Positions 23,964 through 33,672 are shown, counted from the stretch's first letter. The stretch: DNA of 64,000 bases from Lachnospiraceae bacterium (GCA_015057625.1 SVDZ01000001.1:244921-308920); one strand, 5' to 3'. The notes: generated by a model from the letters alone, not told the origin. Numbers and translations are program-made.

Positions 23964-26900
23964 TTATTTCTGAACCAGTCGGACATTATCCTCTCCGAAC
24001 AATTCCTGTAGCGAAATAACAACCCCCTTATGGGCGTTTATTTTATAATTAGAAGGCAGTACCTTCTTTGCTTTTTCCTTTTCCAAGTAAATGACCACAT
24101 TGTCATTTCCCGGATTTGCAATTATGAAATTATTGATATTCTGCAGGTTTGCATCGTAAGCTTCTTTATCTGCAAACTTAAGCCATAATTCATTCGGAAT
24201 CTGACTAAACTCCACAATGGTATTCGCAATAATGGAGGTCTGTTTTCCTTCCTGAAGCTGAACGTAACCGGAAATAAATATCTTATTATCTTCCTTTAAT
24301 ATAGCCTGATAATTATTAAATTGTCGACTGAATACAAGCACCTCCGCAGCACCTACCAAATCCTCAATAACAACAATCGCCCAAGGCTCGCCGTTTTTTG
24401 TATATCTTCTGGTTATTCCCGTGACGATTCCACCCACGGTAACCTTCTGCTTATCCCTGAGAGCATTTTCTCTGTTCTCAACCATGTCACTCACTTCCGT
24501 ATCATCCCCGGCATCTGCTGCCACAAAGGCATTTGTCATATGAGTGATATGCTTTCGCCATTTTTCCTCCTGTTCCTGAAGAGGATGTCCGCTGACATAA
24601 ATTCCCAGCACTTCCTTCTCAAACTGGAGCATCTGGTCCAACTCGTATTCGCCCACATCAGGCATATTTATTTCGTATTTTTTCTTTTCTTCTTCCGGCG
24701 CGATATCAAAAAGTGACATCTGACCGGTCATACTGTTCTTTCTCTCGTAGTTTACATTATCAAGGATGGCCCCGTACACCATCATAAACTGTTTTCTGGT
24801 TCCCTCAAGGGAATCCAAGGCTCCTGCCTTAATAAGATTTTCGATGGCACGCTTATTGACGTCCTTATCCGACACTCTCTTAATGAAATCGTCCAGAGTC
24901 TTGTAAACGCCACCTGCAATTCGCTCAGCCACAATATTGTCAATGACCGTTCGGCCAATACTCTTGATGGCTGTAAGTCCGTATCGGATATTGTTTCCCG
25001 ATACCGAGAATCCGCTCTCACCGTCATTGATAGATGGTGGGAGAATGTTGATTCCCATTGAACGGCAGGAATAAATGTACTCAGCCACCTTGTCCGTTCT
25101 GTCCATAACGGATGTGAGCATGGCTGCCATAAACTCCACAGGATAATATTTTTTAAGGTATGCAGTCTGATAGGCTACAACAGCGTAGGCTGCCGCATGG
25201 GATTTGTTGAACGCATACTTGGCAAAATCAATCATGTCATCGTAGATTTTGTTTGCCACTTCCTCGCTGATTCCATTGTTGACGCATCCCTTTACGCCTT
25301 CAGCCTCATTTCCATATACAAAGTTCTTTCGCTCCTCGTTCATTACCCCGAGCTTTTTCTTTGACATAGCTCTTCTGAGAAGATCGCTTCGCCCTAAAGT
25401 AAATCCTCCCAAATCCCTAACTATCTGCATTACCTGTTCCTGATAAACTATACATCCGTATGTAGGCTCAAGTATAGGTATGAGCTGAGGGCAATCGTAA
25501 GTAATATCTTCCGGATGATTCTTTCCGGCAAGATATTTGGGAATAAAATCCATAGGCCCCGGACGGTATAATGAAATTCCGGCTATGATATCTTCCAGGC
25601 TTGACGGCTTTAGTTCTTTCATGAACCCTTTCATACCGCCACTCTCTAACTGGAATATTCCCTCGGTCTTTCCCGTTCCAATCAAATCGAAAACTGCTTT
25701 GTCATCATAATCTATTTTTAACATATCAAGATGAACGCCTCTGTTTTTTTCAATAAACTTTGTGGCATTCTGAATAACCGTGAGATTCCTGAGTCCTAAG
25801 AAGTCCATCTTGAGAAGTCCCAGTTCTTCCAATGTTGTCATAATGAACTGTGTCGTTATGGAACCGTCCGACGCTCTCGAGAGAGGAACATATTCCACAA
25901 CAGGCTTGCCACAGATAACCACTCCCGCAGCATGCATTGAAGCGTGTCTCGGAAGTCCCTCTAGTCTCATAGACATATCGATAAGGTACTTAACCTGGGG
26001 ATCCTCATCGTAGAGTTTCTTTAAATCTTTATTTTCTTTTAATGCTCCCTCCAATGTAATATGAAGAGTCTGGGGCACCATCTTTGCGATGGAATCTGTC
26101 ATGGCGTAAGGCATATCAATTACACGCCCAACGTCTCTTATAACACCTCTTGCAGCCAGTGTACCAAAGGTAACAATCTGGGCCACATGGTCTTTGCCGT
26201 ATTTTTCCCCTACATAATCTATAACCTCCTGCCTTCTGTTAACGCAGAAGTCCACGTCAATATCGGGCATACTGACTCTCTCCGGATTGAGGAATCGCTC
26301 AAAGAGGAGATTGTATCTGATAGGGTCAATATCTGTAATTCCAAGACAATATGACACAATACTTCCTGCAGCTGAACCTCTTCCCGGTCCCACCATAATG
26401 TCATTACTCTTGGCATAATTTATAAAATCCCACACAATAAGGAAATAATCTACATATCCCATATTGTGAATGGTATCTAACTCATAATGAAGGCGCTCCA
26501 ACAACTGTTCCCTTGAAAGCGGACAGCTTTCTGTTGCGCCTGAACTTGTTTCATCTGTATTGGAACTTGTTTCAGTTGTATTGGAACTTGTTTCAGTTGT
26601 ATTGGAACTTGTTTCAGTTGTATTGGAACTTGTTTCAGTTGTCTCCGGATATCTGCGATTAAGACCTTCCAGACATAAATGATTAAGATACGTCCACGAG
26701 TCATAACCCGCCGGCACTTCATATTTTGGAAGTTTAGTAACACCAAACTCAAATTCAACATTGCATCGCTGTGCTATTTTGTGTGTATTCTCAAGAGCTT
26801 GTGGTACGTACTTAAACAGTTCAGCCATCTCCTGTGGAGATTTGAGATAATACTGTCCACCCACATAGCGCATTCTGTCCTCGTCTGTAAGTTTCTTGCC

Positions 26901-27578
26901 CGTCTGAATGCAAAGAAGAATATCGTGTGCCTCTGCATCCTCTGCAAAAGTATAATGAACGTCATTGGTACATACCAAATCAATGCCCAGTTCCTGACTC
27001 ATTCTGAGGAGCTGCTGATTGACATTTTTCTGTTCAGGAATTCCATGGTCCTGAAGTTCAAGGAAATAATTGCCTTTTCCGAAAATATCCTGATACTTAA
27101 GGGCTGCTTTCTTTCCTTCTTCGTACAAGCCTCTTTCAAGAAATCGCTGAACTTCACCTGCAAGACATGCGCTGAGACAAATAATGCCCTCGTGATATTT
27201 TTCCAATATTTCATAATCCACTCGCGGCTTATAATAAAAACCATCTACAAAACCTGCGGATACAATTCTTACCAGATTCTCATATCCGGTCTGATTTTCT
27301 GCAAGCAGTACAAGATGGTAATATCTATCCTCACTCTGCCCTGCTTCCTTGTCAAACCTCGAACCCGGCGCCACATAAACTTCACATCCGATAATAGGCT
27401 TGATACCGGCATCCTTGGCAGCACGATAGAAATCTATAACACCGTACATTACACCGTGATCTGTAATGGCAAGACTATCCATTCCCAGTTCCTTGGCCTG
27501 TTTAGTAATCTCTTTAATTTTGCTCGAACCGTCCAACAGACTGTATTCTGTATGCACGTGTAAATGTGTAAAGTCCAT
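23964..27578 (-). CDS. dnaE: DNA polymerase III subunit alpha, with an internal VNTR
   Basis: A 1204-residue replicative polymerase. The PHP domain starts MDFTHLHVHTEYSLLDGSSK and includes AITDHGVMYG. The polymerase core has GPGRGSAAGSIVSYCLGITD and MPDIDVDFCVNRRQEVI, the catalytic aspartates. A helix-hairpin-helix region (IRYGLTAIKSIG) and a C-terminal OB fold (VTVGGIVTGITRR) follow. No 3'-5' exonuclease domain is present, as in other DnaE. Between the PHP and polymerase parts (about residues 315-350) there is an insert of ETSSNTT heptads. An RBS (GGAAGGAG) precedes the ATG. It heads the operon with ktrB, ktrA and the methyltransferase and is divergent from the LRR gene. Confidence 0.97.
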   Translation of the reverse strand: MDFTHLHVHTEYSLLDGSSKIKEITKQAKELGMDSLAITDHGVMYGVIDFYRAAKDAGIKPIIGCEVYVAPGSRFDKEAGQSEDRYYHLVLLAENQTGYENLVRIVSAGFVDGFYYKPRVDYEILEKYHEGIICLSACLAGEVQRFLERGLYEEGKKAALKYQDIFGKGNYFLELQDHGIPEQKNVNQQLLRMSQELGIDLVCTNDVHYTFAEDAEAHDILLCIQTGKKLTDEDRMRYVGGQYYLKSPQEMAELFKYVPQALENTHKIAQRCNVEFEFGVTKLPKYEVPAGYDSWTYLNHLCLEGLNRRYPETTETSSNTTETSSNTTETSSNTTETSSNTDETSSGATESCPLSREQLLERLHYELDTIHNMGYVDYFLIVWDFINYAKSNDIMVGPGRGSAAGSIVSYCLGITDIDPIRYNLLFERFLNPERVSMPDIDVDFCVNRRQEVIDYVGEKYGKDHVAQIVTFGTLAARGVIRDVGRVIDMPYAMTDSIAKMVPQTLHITLEGALKENKDLKKLYDEDPQVKYLIDMSMRLEGLPRHASMHAAGVVICGKPVVEYVPLSRASDGSITTQFIMTTLEELGLLKMDFLGLRNLTVIQNATKFIEKNRGVHLDMLKIDYDDKAVFDLIGTGKTEGIFQLESGGMKGFMKELKPSSLEDIIAGISLYRPGPMDFIPKYLAGKNHPEDITYDCPQLIPILEPTYGCIVYQEQVMQIVRDLGGFTLGRSDLLRRAMSKKKLGVMNEERKNFVYGNEAEGVKGCVNNGISEEVANKIYDDMIDFAKYAFNKSHAAAYAVVAYQTAYLKKYYPVEFMAAMLTSVMDRTDKVAEYIYSCRSMGINILPPSINDGESGFSVSGNNIRYGLTAIKSIGRTVIDNIVAERIAGGVYKTLDDFIKRVSDKDVNKRAIENLIKAGALDSLEGTRKQFMMVYGAILDNVNYERKNSMTGQMSLFDIAPEEEKKKYEINMPDVGEYELDQMLQFEKEVLGIYVSGHPLQEQEEKWRKHITHMTNAFVAADAGDDTEVSDMVENRENALRDKQKVTVGGIVTGITRRYTKNGEPWAIVVIEDLVGAAEVLVFSRQFNNYQAILKEDNKIFISGYVQLQEGKQTSIIANTIVEFSQIPNELWLKFADKEAYDANLQNINNFIIANPGNDNVVIYLEKEKAKKVLPSNYKINAHKGVVISLQELFGEDNVRLVQK
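26535..26640 (-). repeat. 21-bp tandem repeat inside dnaE
   Basis: Four identical 21-base units (26556-26639, encoding T-T-E-T-S-S-N in register) and one diverged unit at 26535-26555. They add a Ser/Thr-rich linker of about 35 residues to DnaE between RRYPE and CPLSREQLLERL, where other DnaE proteins have a short loop. Perfect identity at DNA level implies recent expansion. Confidence 0.95.
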
Positions 27579-27724
27579 GCAAATCTCCTTCCGGGGCTTT
27601 TTGCCCTACCTTCTTATTGTAATAGAAAATCCATAACATATCTACATTCTTTTTTCCAAAATGGTATGTCCAAACAGTATGTCTGCTTTTTTTAATATTT
27701 TTTATTTCTGTGCAATAAAAAGTA

Positions 27725-27753
27725 TTGTACGCCCGTTTACAATTATATAAAAT
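27725..27753 (+). promoter_or_regulatory. Promoter of the BspA-type LRR gene
   Basis: TTGTAC (27725-27730), 17 bases, TAAAAT (27748-27753), about 34 bases before the ATG and upstream of a strong GGAGG ribosome-binding site. Confidence 0.6.
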
Positions 27754-27786
27754 AAACACTAAGAAAAACAATGGAGGTTATCTATT

Positions 27787-30084
27787 ATGAAAAAAGTTAC
27801 ATTGGCATTAATTGCTGCCATCACATTATCTTCTGTCAGTGTGAATCCTGCCGTTCCAACAGCCCACATTTACGCTGCCCAGACTTCAACAAACTGTGTT
27901 TTATTCAGTAAAATCATTGACAATAACAACATCAAATATGAATACAACAATCATATTCTCACATTGAGTGGGACAGGTGTTGCCGACAAATCATATTTAA
28001 ATCTTTGTAAGGCGGATGACATTCATGAGATTATTATCAAGCCCGGAATCACTGCAATCGGTGATGAAGCCTTTGCAAAACTTAAAAACTTAAATAAGCT
28101 GACTATTCCTGATACTGTAAAGTCTCTTGGAACAGCATGTCTTTCAGGCATCTCTCTAGACAGTCTGGTAATTCCTTCTTCCGTGAAGAATATCGGGTTC
28201 AGATGCATGAGCGATTCATCAGTTACTTCACTCACAATGCCGGGCACATTTGATTTTAGTATAGATCCACTTGCAAATAGCGGTGCTCTGATGGGTTATG
28301 ATGATGAATCTATTTTAGATAGTCCTATTTACACTATCCTGCCAAGAGCAAAAACTGTATATTTAAATACTGATTTTAATACTGATTACATTCAGTTTTT
28401 CCACACTGCACAAAAGGTTATAACTTCACCTAATGATAACACTTACAAAACTTACGGGAATAATATTTATACAAAGGACGGAAAAACTTTGATATTTGTT
28501 CCTGCATTTACCAAAAAATTAAAGATTCGAAAAGGCTGTGAGACAATTTCGCTTAAGTCATTTACCTACACTTCAAGCTCACGCCGCTATTATTGTGATG
28601 ATCTTGTATCAATAAGTGTACCTTCGTCTGTTAGGACCATCGATGAGGATAGCTGGGTTTATGATAAATCTTTGAAAAAGTATTCAAATATTAAATGGAA
28701 TTTCAAATCAAAGAAAAAAGTATCCGGAGATATAATCGCTGTCCTTGCAAATACCACTGACAAAAAAACACAAAAAAAATATCTGTCATCAAAATATGGA
28801 ATCACAAAGAAAAATAATATGTACATTTCATATGACAAAAAACTTGTAAAGTATACAGGAAAGCAAAAAGAATTGACTATTTCCAAAAAAATCAAGGGAA
28901 TTTCACCTTATGCTTTTCAAAATACAAAAGTAAAAAAAGTAACACTTCCTTCTAAAATGAAAACTATAGGTGCAAAAGCCTTTGCAGAATCAAATGTTTC
29001 AAAAGTTAAACTTCCTTCTAAACTTACTTCAATTGGAAACAGAGCATTTTACAGCAGCAATGTAAAAGAAATAAAAATACCAAAAACTGTTAAATCTATT
29101 GGGAAGGGTGCTTTTGGATACACAAAAATCACTAAAATTAAACTTCCTTCTAAACTTAAAGAGATTAGTGATTCTTGTTTTAAGAGTACAAACCTTAAAA
29201 GCATAGTTATTCCTAAAAATGTAACTAAAATCGGAAACAACGCATTTGATTATTGCGATGAGCTTAATAAAATCAAATGGAATAATAAAGTTTCCAATAT
29301 TGGAAGCGAAGCATTTTGTCTTACTAATATTACTTCAATAACATTACCGGATTCAGTTAAATCATGTGGTAACTATTGTTTTTCATCATGTTATAAACTT
29401 TCAAGCATTACATTATCAAAGAACATGTCTGAAATTCCTGATCACTTTTTATATGATTCCGGATTAGTAAATATTAATATTCCAAATGGTATTACAAAAA
29501 TTGGAGCCTACGCATTTGCAGAAACAAAACTTTTAGATATAACACTTCCTGATTCAGTTGTTGAATGTGGGGAAAGCTGTTTTGAATCATGCAGACTTTT
29601 ACAAAACATAACATTCTCTAAAAATATGAAAAGTATTCCTAAGAAAATGCTTTATAACACAAGTATATACAATATTACAATTCCGGGTTCTATTAAAAAT
29701 ATAGGTCCAGGAGCTGTTAGAAGCTATTACCTTCAAAATGTTGTTCTGGAAAATGGTGTTGAAACAATTGCTCTTTCAAGTTTTGCACTTTCTTGTGAAG
29801 ATGAATATGAATATAATGATAAAAAAAATAGTGTTAATATTTATATTCCAAAAAGTGTAAAAACTATTAATTTCGATCCTATTGATTATTTTAGTGAACG
29901 TGTGCTGGTAGCTTCTTCAACTCCGCCTTTGTCTGCCACAGTAAAGTATACATACACTGATAACAATCGTAATATAGATATCAACAAATTGCGCGAGTTA
30001 AAAACTGTTTACGGTTATATTGACTCAGCCTCTAACGATGATTATATTTCTTATGACTATTCTTTTATATTTAAGTTTCAATAG
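27787..30084 (+). CDS. Secreted BspA-type leucine-rich-repeat surface protein
   Basis: A 765-residue exported protein. A signal peptide covers about residues 1-31 (cleavage after IYA). From about 65 on there are LRR_5/BspA repeats of about 23 residues, pattern I-P-x-x-V-x-x-I-G-x-x-A-F. Examples are IPDTVKSLGTACL, LPSKMKTIGAKAF, IPKTVKSIGKGAF and IPNGITKIGAYAF. A non-repeat island with Tyr/Lys-rich sequence lies at about 180-360. BspA-type proteins of anaerobes commonly bind host proteins or other cells. No LPXTG, SLH or lipobox is seen, so attachment is unclear. GGAGG is 8 bases upstream. It differs from the shorter Cys-type LRR at 450. Confidence 0.9.
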   Translation: MKKVTLALIAAITLSSVSVNPAVPTAHIYAAQTSTNCVLFSKIIDNNNIKYEYNNHILTLSGTGVADKSYLNLCKADDIHEIIIKPGITAIGDEAFAKLKNLNKLTIPDTVKSLGTACLSGISLDSLVIPSSVKNIGFRCMSDSSVTSLTMPGTFDFSIDPLANSGALMGYDDESILDSPIYTILPRAKTVYLNTDFNTDYIQFFHTAQKVITSPNDNTYKTYGNNIYTKDGKTLIFVPAFTKKLKIRKGCETISLKSFTYTSSSRRYYCDDLVSISVPSSVRTIDEDSWVYDKSLKKYSNIKWNFKSKKKVSGDIIAVLANTTDKKTQKKYLSSKYGITKKNNMYISYDKKLVKYTGKQKELTISKKIKGISPYAFQNTKVKKVTLPSKMKTIGAKAFAESNVSKVKLPSKLTSIGNRAFYSSNVKEIKIPKTVKSIGKGAFGYTKITKIKLPSKLKEISDSCFKSTNLKSIVIPKNVTKIGNNAFDYCDELNKIKWNNKVSNIGSEAFCLTNITSITLPDSVKSCGNYCFSSCYKLSSITLSKNMSEIPDHFLYDSGLVNINIPNGITKIGAYAFAETKLLDITLPDSVVECGESCFESCRLLQNITFSKNMKSIPKKMLYNTSIYNITIPGSIKNIGPGAVRSYYLQNVVLENGVETIALSSFALSCEDEYEYNDKKNSVNIYIPKSVKTINFDPIDYFSERVLVASSTPPLSATVKYTYTDNNRNIDINKLRELKTVYGYIDSASNDDYISYDYSFIFKFQ

Positions 30085-30119
30085 ATAACACAGAAATGTT
30101 ATTTATTAGCTCCAAAAAG

Positions 30120-30160
30120 GGCTGTCGCACTATCGATTTTTAATCGCTGGCACGACAGCC
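30120..30160 (+). terminator. Hairpin after the BspA-type LRR gene
   Basis: GGCTGTCG (30120-30127) and CGACAGCC (30153-30160) are perfect arms, with an inner CGATT/AATCG stem. The sequence after it (TCTTAAGTTTTCTT) is only moderately T-rich. Confidence 0.7.
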
Positions 30161-30250
30161 TCTTAAGTTTTCTTGACTCCACAAGATCTTTATCCTAAAA
30201 TAGGGAAACTACCAAATATACACTAATTTAATTTCAGAAAGGTTGATAAA

Positions 30251-30970
30251 ATGAAAAAAGCACTCACTACCTTTGTAGCAATACTATTCTTATTTGCGGC
30301 TATTTCCATGCTGTTCGATACAATAAATAATCTAAAAAGAATAGAAAACGCAGATACTACTGTTGAACAATTATTTGAATCTGACAAAATTGAAGACCAA
30401 TTTGTTAAAGGTGAAATTGTGTCTTCAACTAAATGCTTTTACATGACGTTTATTGAAAATTCCGATCACCCTAAACGCCGTTCACTCTTACGCTCGATAA
30501 GCCACCTCTATGGTAACAAAAATTACTTCTATGTTGTTTTTCTGAAAGGCGAGGAAAAAGGTATCATCATAAGAAGTAACAAAAAATGGGCTGATAACTT
30601 TGACTCTGAAACTAATCAACCACTGACAAATATGATTTTGACCGGTCAGGTAAAAAAAACCAGTACTGAAGTAAGAAATGCCTTCACCAAATCATCTGAT
30701 AGTTTAGAGACTGATCAACCGATTATCAGAGATTATTATGTCGACACCTTAGCCCAAAGGGATAATTTGTACAGTATTTTAGCAATATTGTTCTTAATAG
30801 GTACTTTTATCTCTTTCCCACTAGCACTCGTTATATCAACCCGTGTAAATAAACTCGAGGAAAAACTCAATATAGACAAACCGATATTCACCTTACTTTT
30901 TATAAGCGGTGGTCTGATTTTAACTGTTGTATGCTTATTTTGTTGCATATATTTTATTTCTTTCCTTTAA
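30251..30970 (+). CDS. Unknown membrane protein with one N-terminal and two C-terminal transmembrane helices
   Basis: A 239-residue protein I do not recognise. Helix 1 is at about residues 5-25 (LTTFVAILFLFAAISMLFDT). An extracytoplasmic domain of about 145 residues follows, with mixed strands (KGEIVSSTKCFYMTFIE, NYFYVVFLKGEEKGIII). Helices 2 and 3 are at about 175-200 and 215-237. The topology and the strand pattern recall DUF-type membrane proteins of Lachnospiraceae that sit beside surface proteins. AGAAAGG lies 7 bases before the ATG. It follows the LRR gene after a hairpin, so it may be a separate transcript. No function is proposed. Confidence 0.75.
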   Translation: MKKALTTFVAILFLFAAISMLFDTINNLKRIENADTTVEQLFESDKIEDQFVKGEIVSSTKCFYMTFIENSDHPKRRSLLRSISHLYGNKNYFYVVFLKGEEKGIIIRSNKKWADNFDSETNQPLTNMILTGQVKKTSTEVRNAFTKSSDSLETDQPIIRDYYVDTLAQRDNLYSILAILFLIGTFISFPLALVISTRVNKLEEKLNIDKPIFTLLFISGGLILTVVCLFCCIYFISFL

Positions 30971-31012
30971 CATATTCAAGACTTTCACCCGTTATAGCGC
31001 GCCCATGGCGCG

Positions 31013-31047
31013 AAAACAGAAAAACGGGACAACTTGCGTTGTCCCGT
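31013..31047 (-). terminator. Rho-independent terminator of the GH64 gene
   Basis: ACGGGACAAC and GTTGTCCCGT form a perfect 10-base stem with a GCAA tetraloop (31024-31047), followed on the minus strand by TTTTCTGTTTT. Two weaker hairpins (ACCAATGGT, and GTCTCC/GGAGAC at 31062-31083) lie between it and the stop codon. Confidence 0.9.
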
Positions 31048-31111
31048 CCGACCAATGGTCAGTCTCCATAGTTTCTCGGAGACTATGAAGAATTATTCAT
31101 AAAACGGTTTA

Positions 31112-33415
31112 TTACCACTTGAGGTCAATAATTAAACCTGTTGGGTTTGTGAAATGAAGTAATGTACTGTGATCAAATACATCATCATAACAGAATCCAT
31201 AAGCGTAACCGTCAAATGCGTGATTGTGGAAGAATCCTGAATAGAAGTTTGATACGCTGTTCTTGTAGTAAGCGCTCTCATTTGCATAGTTCTCTGGCTG
31301 AGTAGCAACACCTCTGTTGAATGCTGCACAAAGCTGAGCCTCGATAACTAACTCTGTTGAATTACCTCTATTGAAGTTTCCTTTTCCTTCAAGTACATCC
31401 TGTGTAGTTGGTTTGTATACGTAGTATGTTCCACCATCACCATCTTTTGTGAATCTCATATAATCTCCGTATACGTGACCTCTGAATGTACCAGCTTCAC
31501 ATGTAAATACTAAATCCTGTGAAGAATATTTGCTCCAGAACTGGTTGATATAGTTATCGTAGTAATGTGCATACTGTGCACCCTCGTTGAATGTCAACTT
31601 ACATGGTGCCATAATTCTCTTGTCTGTAACAAGTGTCTTGAATTCACTTGGAACTTCGTTTTTGTATGCTGCAAATACTGAATCTCTTGTTCCAATATCA
31701 CCAACTGTTCTGTCGTAATTTGCATAATATTTTCCGTTTGTTGAACCGTTTGTTCCGATAAGTCTTGTTGCTACTGGGAAGCTGTAGAAATCAACTCTTG
31801 TTGTATTTCCCCAGTATTCTTTATTTTTAATAGTAAACTCAATGAACTCGAACAATACATCCTGGTTAGGATCTGTTGTATTGTTAAGGTCAGGACCTGC
31901 ATAACCGATTCTTCCGTCTGCTGCCATATTAAATGTAATGTATACCTGTTCTCCGTAACTCATATACATTCTACCTGAAATAATGTCAGGCATGTAAAGA
32001 TAATCAGCATCTGCAAGTGAGTAACAGATATTTGCACACATTCTACCGTTCTTTGAAATTGTGTTCATACCTGTGTTTGCTCTAACTAAATTTCCGTTTT
32101 TATCAACATAGCAAAGATTCATATTTGAATCATATCCAAGAATACACCAATATACTTTGTTGTTTGGATATTTGCCATTTGTCTTGTTGTTCATCTTGAA
32201 GTACATTCTGTCTGATCTTGCACTTAAGTTTGGAATCTGTGGAATAGCTTCTCCGTTGCTGATAATTGTTCCGCTTCCTGTTCCACTTCCGTTGTTGTTG
32301 TTTCCGGATCCTGTTGCTGGTGCTGTATTTGCAAGTTCAAATTTCCATAACTGGTTAGCCTGCTTATCTCCCTTTGCCCACTGGATAATATTTCCACCAG
32401 GTGTTGTAGACCATGCATCACCATCTAATGCTTTTCCGCTGTTCTGACTGATGATGTTTGCATAAGCTCCGTCAACAAAATCTATTTTCCAATGCTGGTT
32501 AGCTCCACCTACATACTCCCAAATATGAACGTTTGCACCGTCCTGTGTTGAAACATCAGAAACATCTATTACCTTATTGTGCATTGCACTGGCAATTTTA
32601 TAATAACCGTTGCCTACTCCGATAACTTTCCACTGCTGCCATTCTCCACCGTTATTTGTGTACTGAATGAGGTTAGTTCCGTTATCTCTTCCGGCATTTA
32701 CGATATCTAATACTAATCCGCTGTGTTTGTTGTAAATAAAGTATTTTGCTTCTTCTACAATGAAAGATGTAACCTTGTCATTCCAGTCATTTCCAACATA
32801 TGATGAATCTGCTGAGAATACTTTACTACTTCCGCTGAAATTGATATCAGCGAAGAATGTAACCTTATATCCTAAAGGTACTTTGATTGAAGAAATAGAA
32901 TCGTTTGCGATTCCTTTATTCTGCATGTCAGCCATATTGTACTGACCTACACCAAAAGTAGCTGATTTGCCGCTGTAATTAGCATCTGCATATACGATAA
33001 CTCCGCCCTGGCTTGTGTTAGTTGAACCTGAGTTGCTACCTGTATTTGAACCTGTGTTAGACGAACCGCCCACTGTTACAGATTCTGTAGTCTGTGCTGA
33101 TTCAGTACCTCCGCTCACTGCAGTTACACCTACTGTATGAGTTCCTGCTGCAATATTCTTGTACTCATAGTATGCACAAACAACGTTGCTTGCTACCCTG
33201 TTACCATCAATGTAGACATTGTAATTATCTATCTCGCCACGTCCCCATACTACCCCGATTGTATTATTTGCGGGACTGGAAACTACAAGTCCAAATGGTG
33301 CTGCAGGTGCTGCCTTAACTTCCTGCATATTTCCGAGCGCAACTGTTGTTATTACCAACGCAAATGCTAGAAGCATAGCAAAGCTTCTCTTGAAGAAATC
33401 TCTAAACCCTTTCAT
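31112..33415 (-). CDS. Secreted multidomain glucan endo-1,3-beta-glucosidase (GH64)
   Basis: A 767-residue exported enzyme. The ATG at 33415 starts a signal peptide (MKGFRDFFKRSFAMLLAFAL, cleavage near residue 36); an AAGGAGGG lies 11 bases upstream. Domains in order: fibronectin-like (about 38-115); a Gly/Ser/Asn linker; a beta/gamma-crystallin pair (about 138-222, YADANYSGKSATFGVG and FFADINFSGSSKVF); a ricin-type beta-trefoil (CBM13, about 225-360, with QxW motifs QQWK, NQHWK and NQLWK); a Gly/Asn linker; and a thaumatin-like GH64 domain (about 395-767). The GH64 signs are RVDFYSFPVATRLIG and a C-terminal FHNHAFDGYAYGFCYDDVFDH. GH64 enzymes release oligosaccharides from beta-1,3-glucan, pointing to fungal or plant glucan. 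I could not assign the catalytic pair with certainty. Confidence 0.9.
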   Translation of the reverse strand: MKGFRDFFKRSFAMLLAFALVITTVALGNMQEVKAAPAAPFGLVVSSPANNTIGVVWGRGEIDNYNVYIDGNRVASNVVCAYYEYKNIAAGTHTVGVTAVSGGTESAQTTESVTVGGSSNTGSNTGSNSGSTNTSQGGVIVYADANYSGKSATFGVGQYNMADMQNKGIANDSISSIKVPLGYKVTFFADINFSGSSKVFSADSSYVGNDWNDKVTSFIVEEAKYFIYNKHSGLVLDIVNAGRDNGTNLIQYTNNGGEWQQWKVIGVGNGYYKIASAMHNKVIDVSDVSTQDGANVHIWEYVGGANQHWKIDFVDGAYANIISQNSGKALDGDAWSTTPGGNIIQWAKGDKQANQLWKFELANTAPATGSGNNNNGSGTGSGTIISNGEAIPQIPNLSARSDRMYFKMNNKTNGKYPNNKVYWCILGYDSNMNLCYVDKNGNLVRANTGMNTISKNGRMCANICYSLADADYLYMPDIISGRMYMSYGEQVYITFNMAADGRIGYAGPDLNNTTDPNQDVLFEFIEFTIKNKEYWGNTTRVDFYSFPVATRLIGTNGSTNGKYYANYDRTVGDIGTRDSVFAAYKNEVPSEFKTLVTDKRIMAPCKLTFNEGAQYAHYYDNYINQFWSKYSSQDLVFTCEAGTFRGHVYGDYMRFTKDGDGGTYYVYKPTTQDVLEGKGNFNRGNSTELVIEAQLCAAFNRGVATQPENYANESAYYKNSVSNFYSGFFHNHAFDGYAYGFCYDDVFDHSTLLHFTNPTGLIIDLKW

Positions 33416-33588
33416 TATATATATAACCCTCCTTAATAATAAAAAATAGTCTTCAAGACCAAAATCCAATATTCAGTTGTAATGAACCGCTCCTTATTTA
33501 CAGTCTCCTTTCAAACCTGTTCTCATTTTTCAAAACCCGTGATATTAAACGTAAAGTCCGGTCCTTTGGTTTAACACCGTATGAGTCA

Positions 33589-33617
33589 ATTATGCCTTAA
33601 AACTATTTTTTTGGAAA
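33589..33617 (-). promoter_or_regulatory. Possible promoter of the GH64 gene overlapped by an inverted repeat
   Basis: TTTCCA (33617-33612), 17 bases, CATAAT (33594-33589) on the minus strand, about 175 bases before the ATG. The -35 lies inside the perfect inverted repeat TTGGAA-AGGG-TTCCAA (33611-33626), a good operator candidate. Confidence 0.5.
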
Positions 33618-33642
33618 GGGTTCCAATTTTTGTTTCAGGAGC

Positions 33643-33672
33643 ATTTTTTATAAAATGATTTTTATAAAAAAT
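33643..33672. other. AT-rich perfect inverted repeat upstream of the GH64 promoter
   Basis: ATTTTTTATAAAA (33643-33655) and TTTTATAAAAAAT (33660-33672) are perfect 13-base arms with a 4-base spacer. It could be an additional regulator site or an UP-like element for the promoter next to it. Confidence 0.5.

Noticed and set aside
26679..27563. 294-residue plus-strand frame opposite dnaE
   Set aside because: It overlaps the conserved PHP domain of DnaE, shows no family features and no ribosome-binding site.
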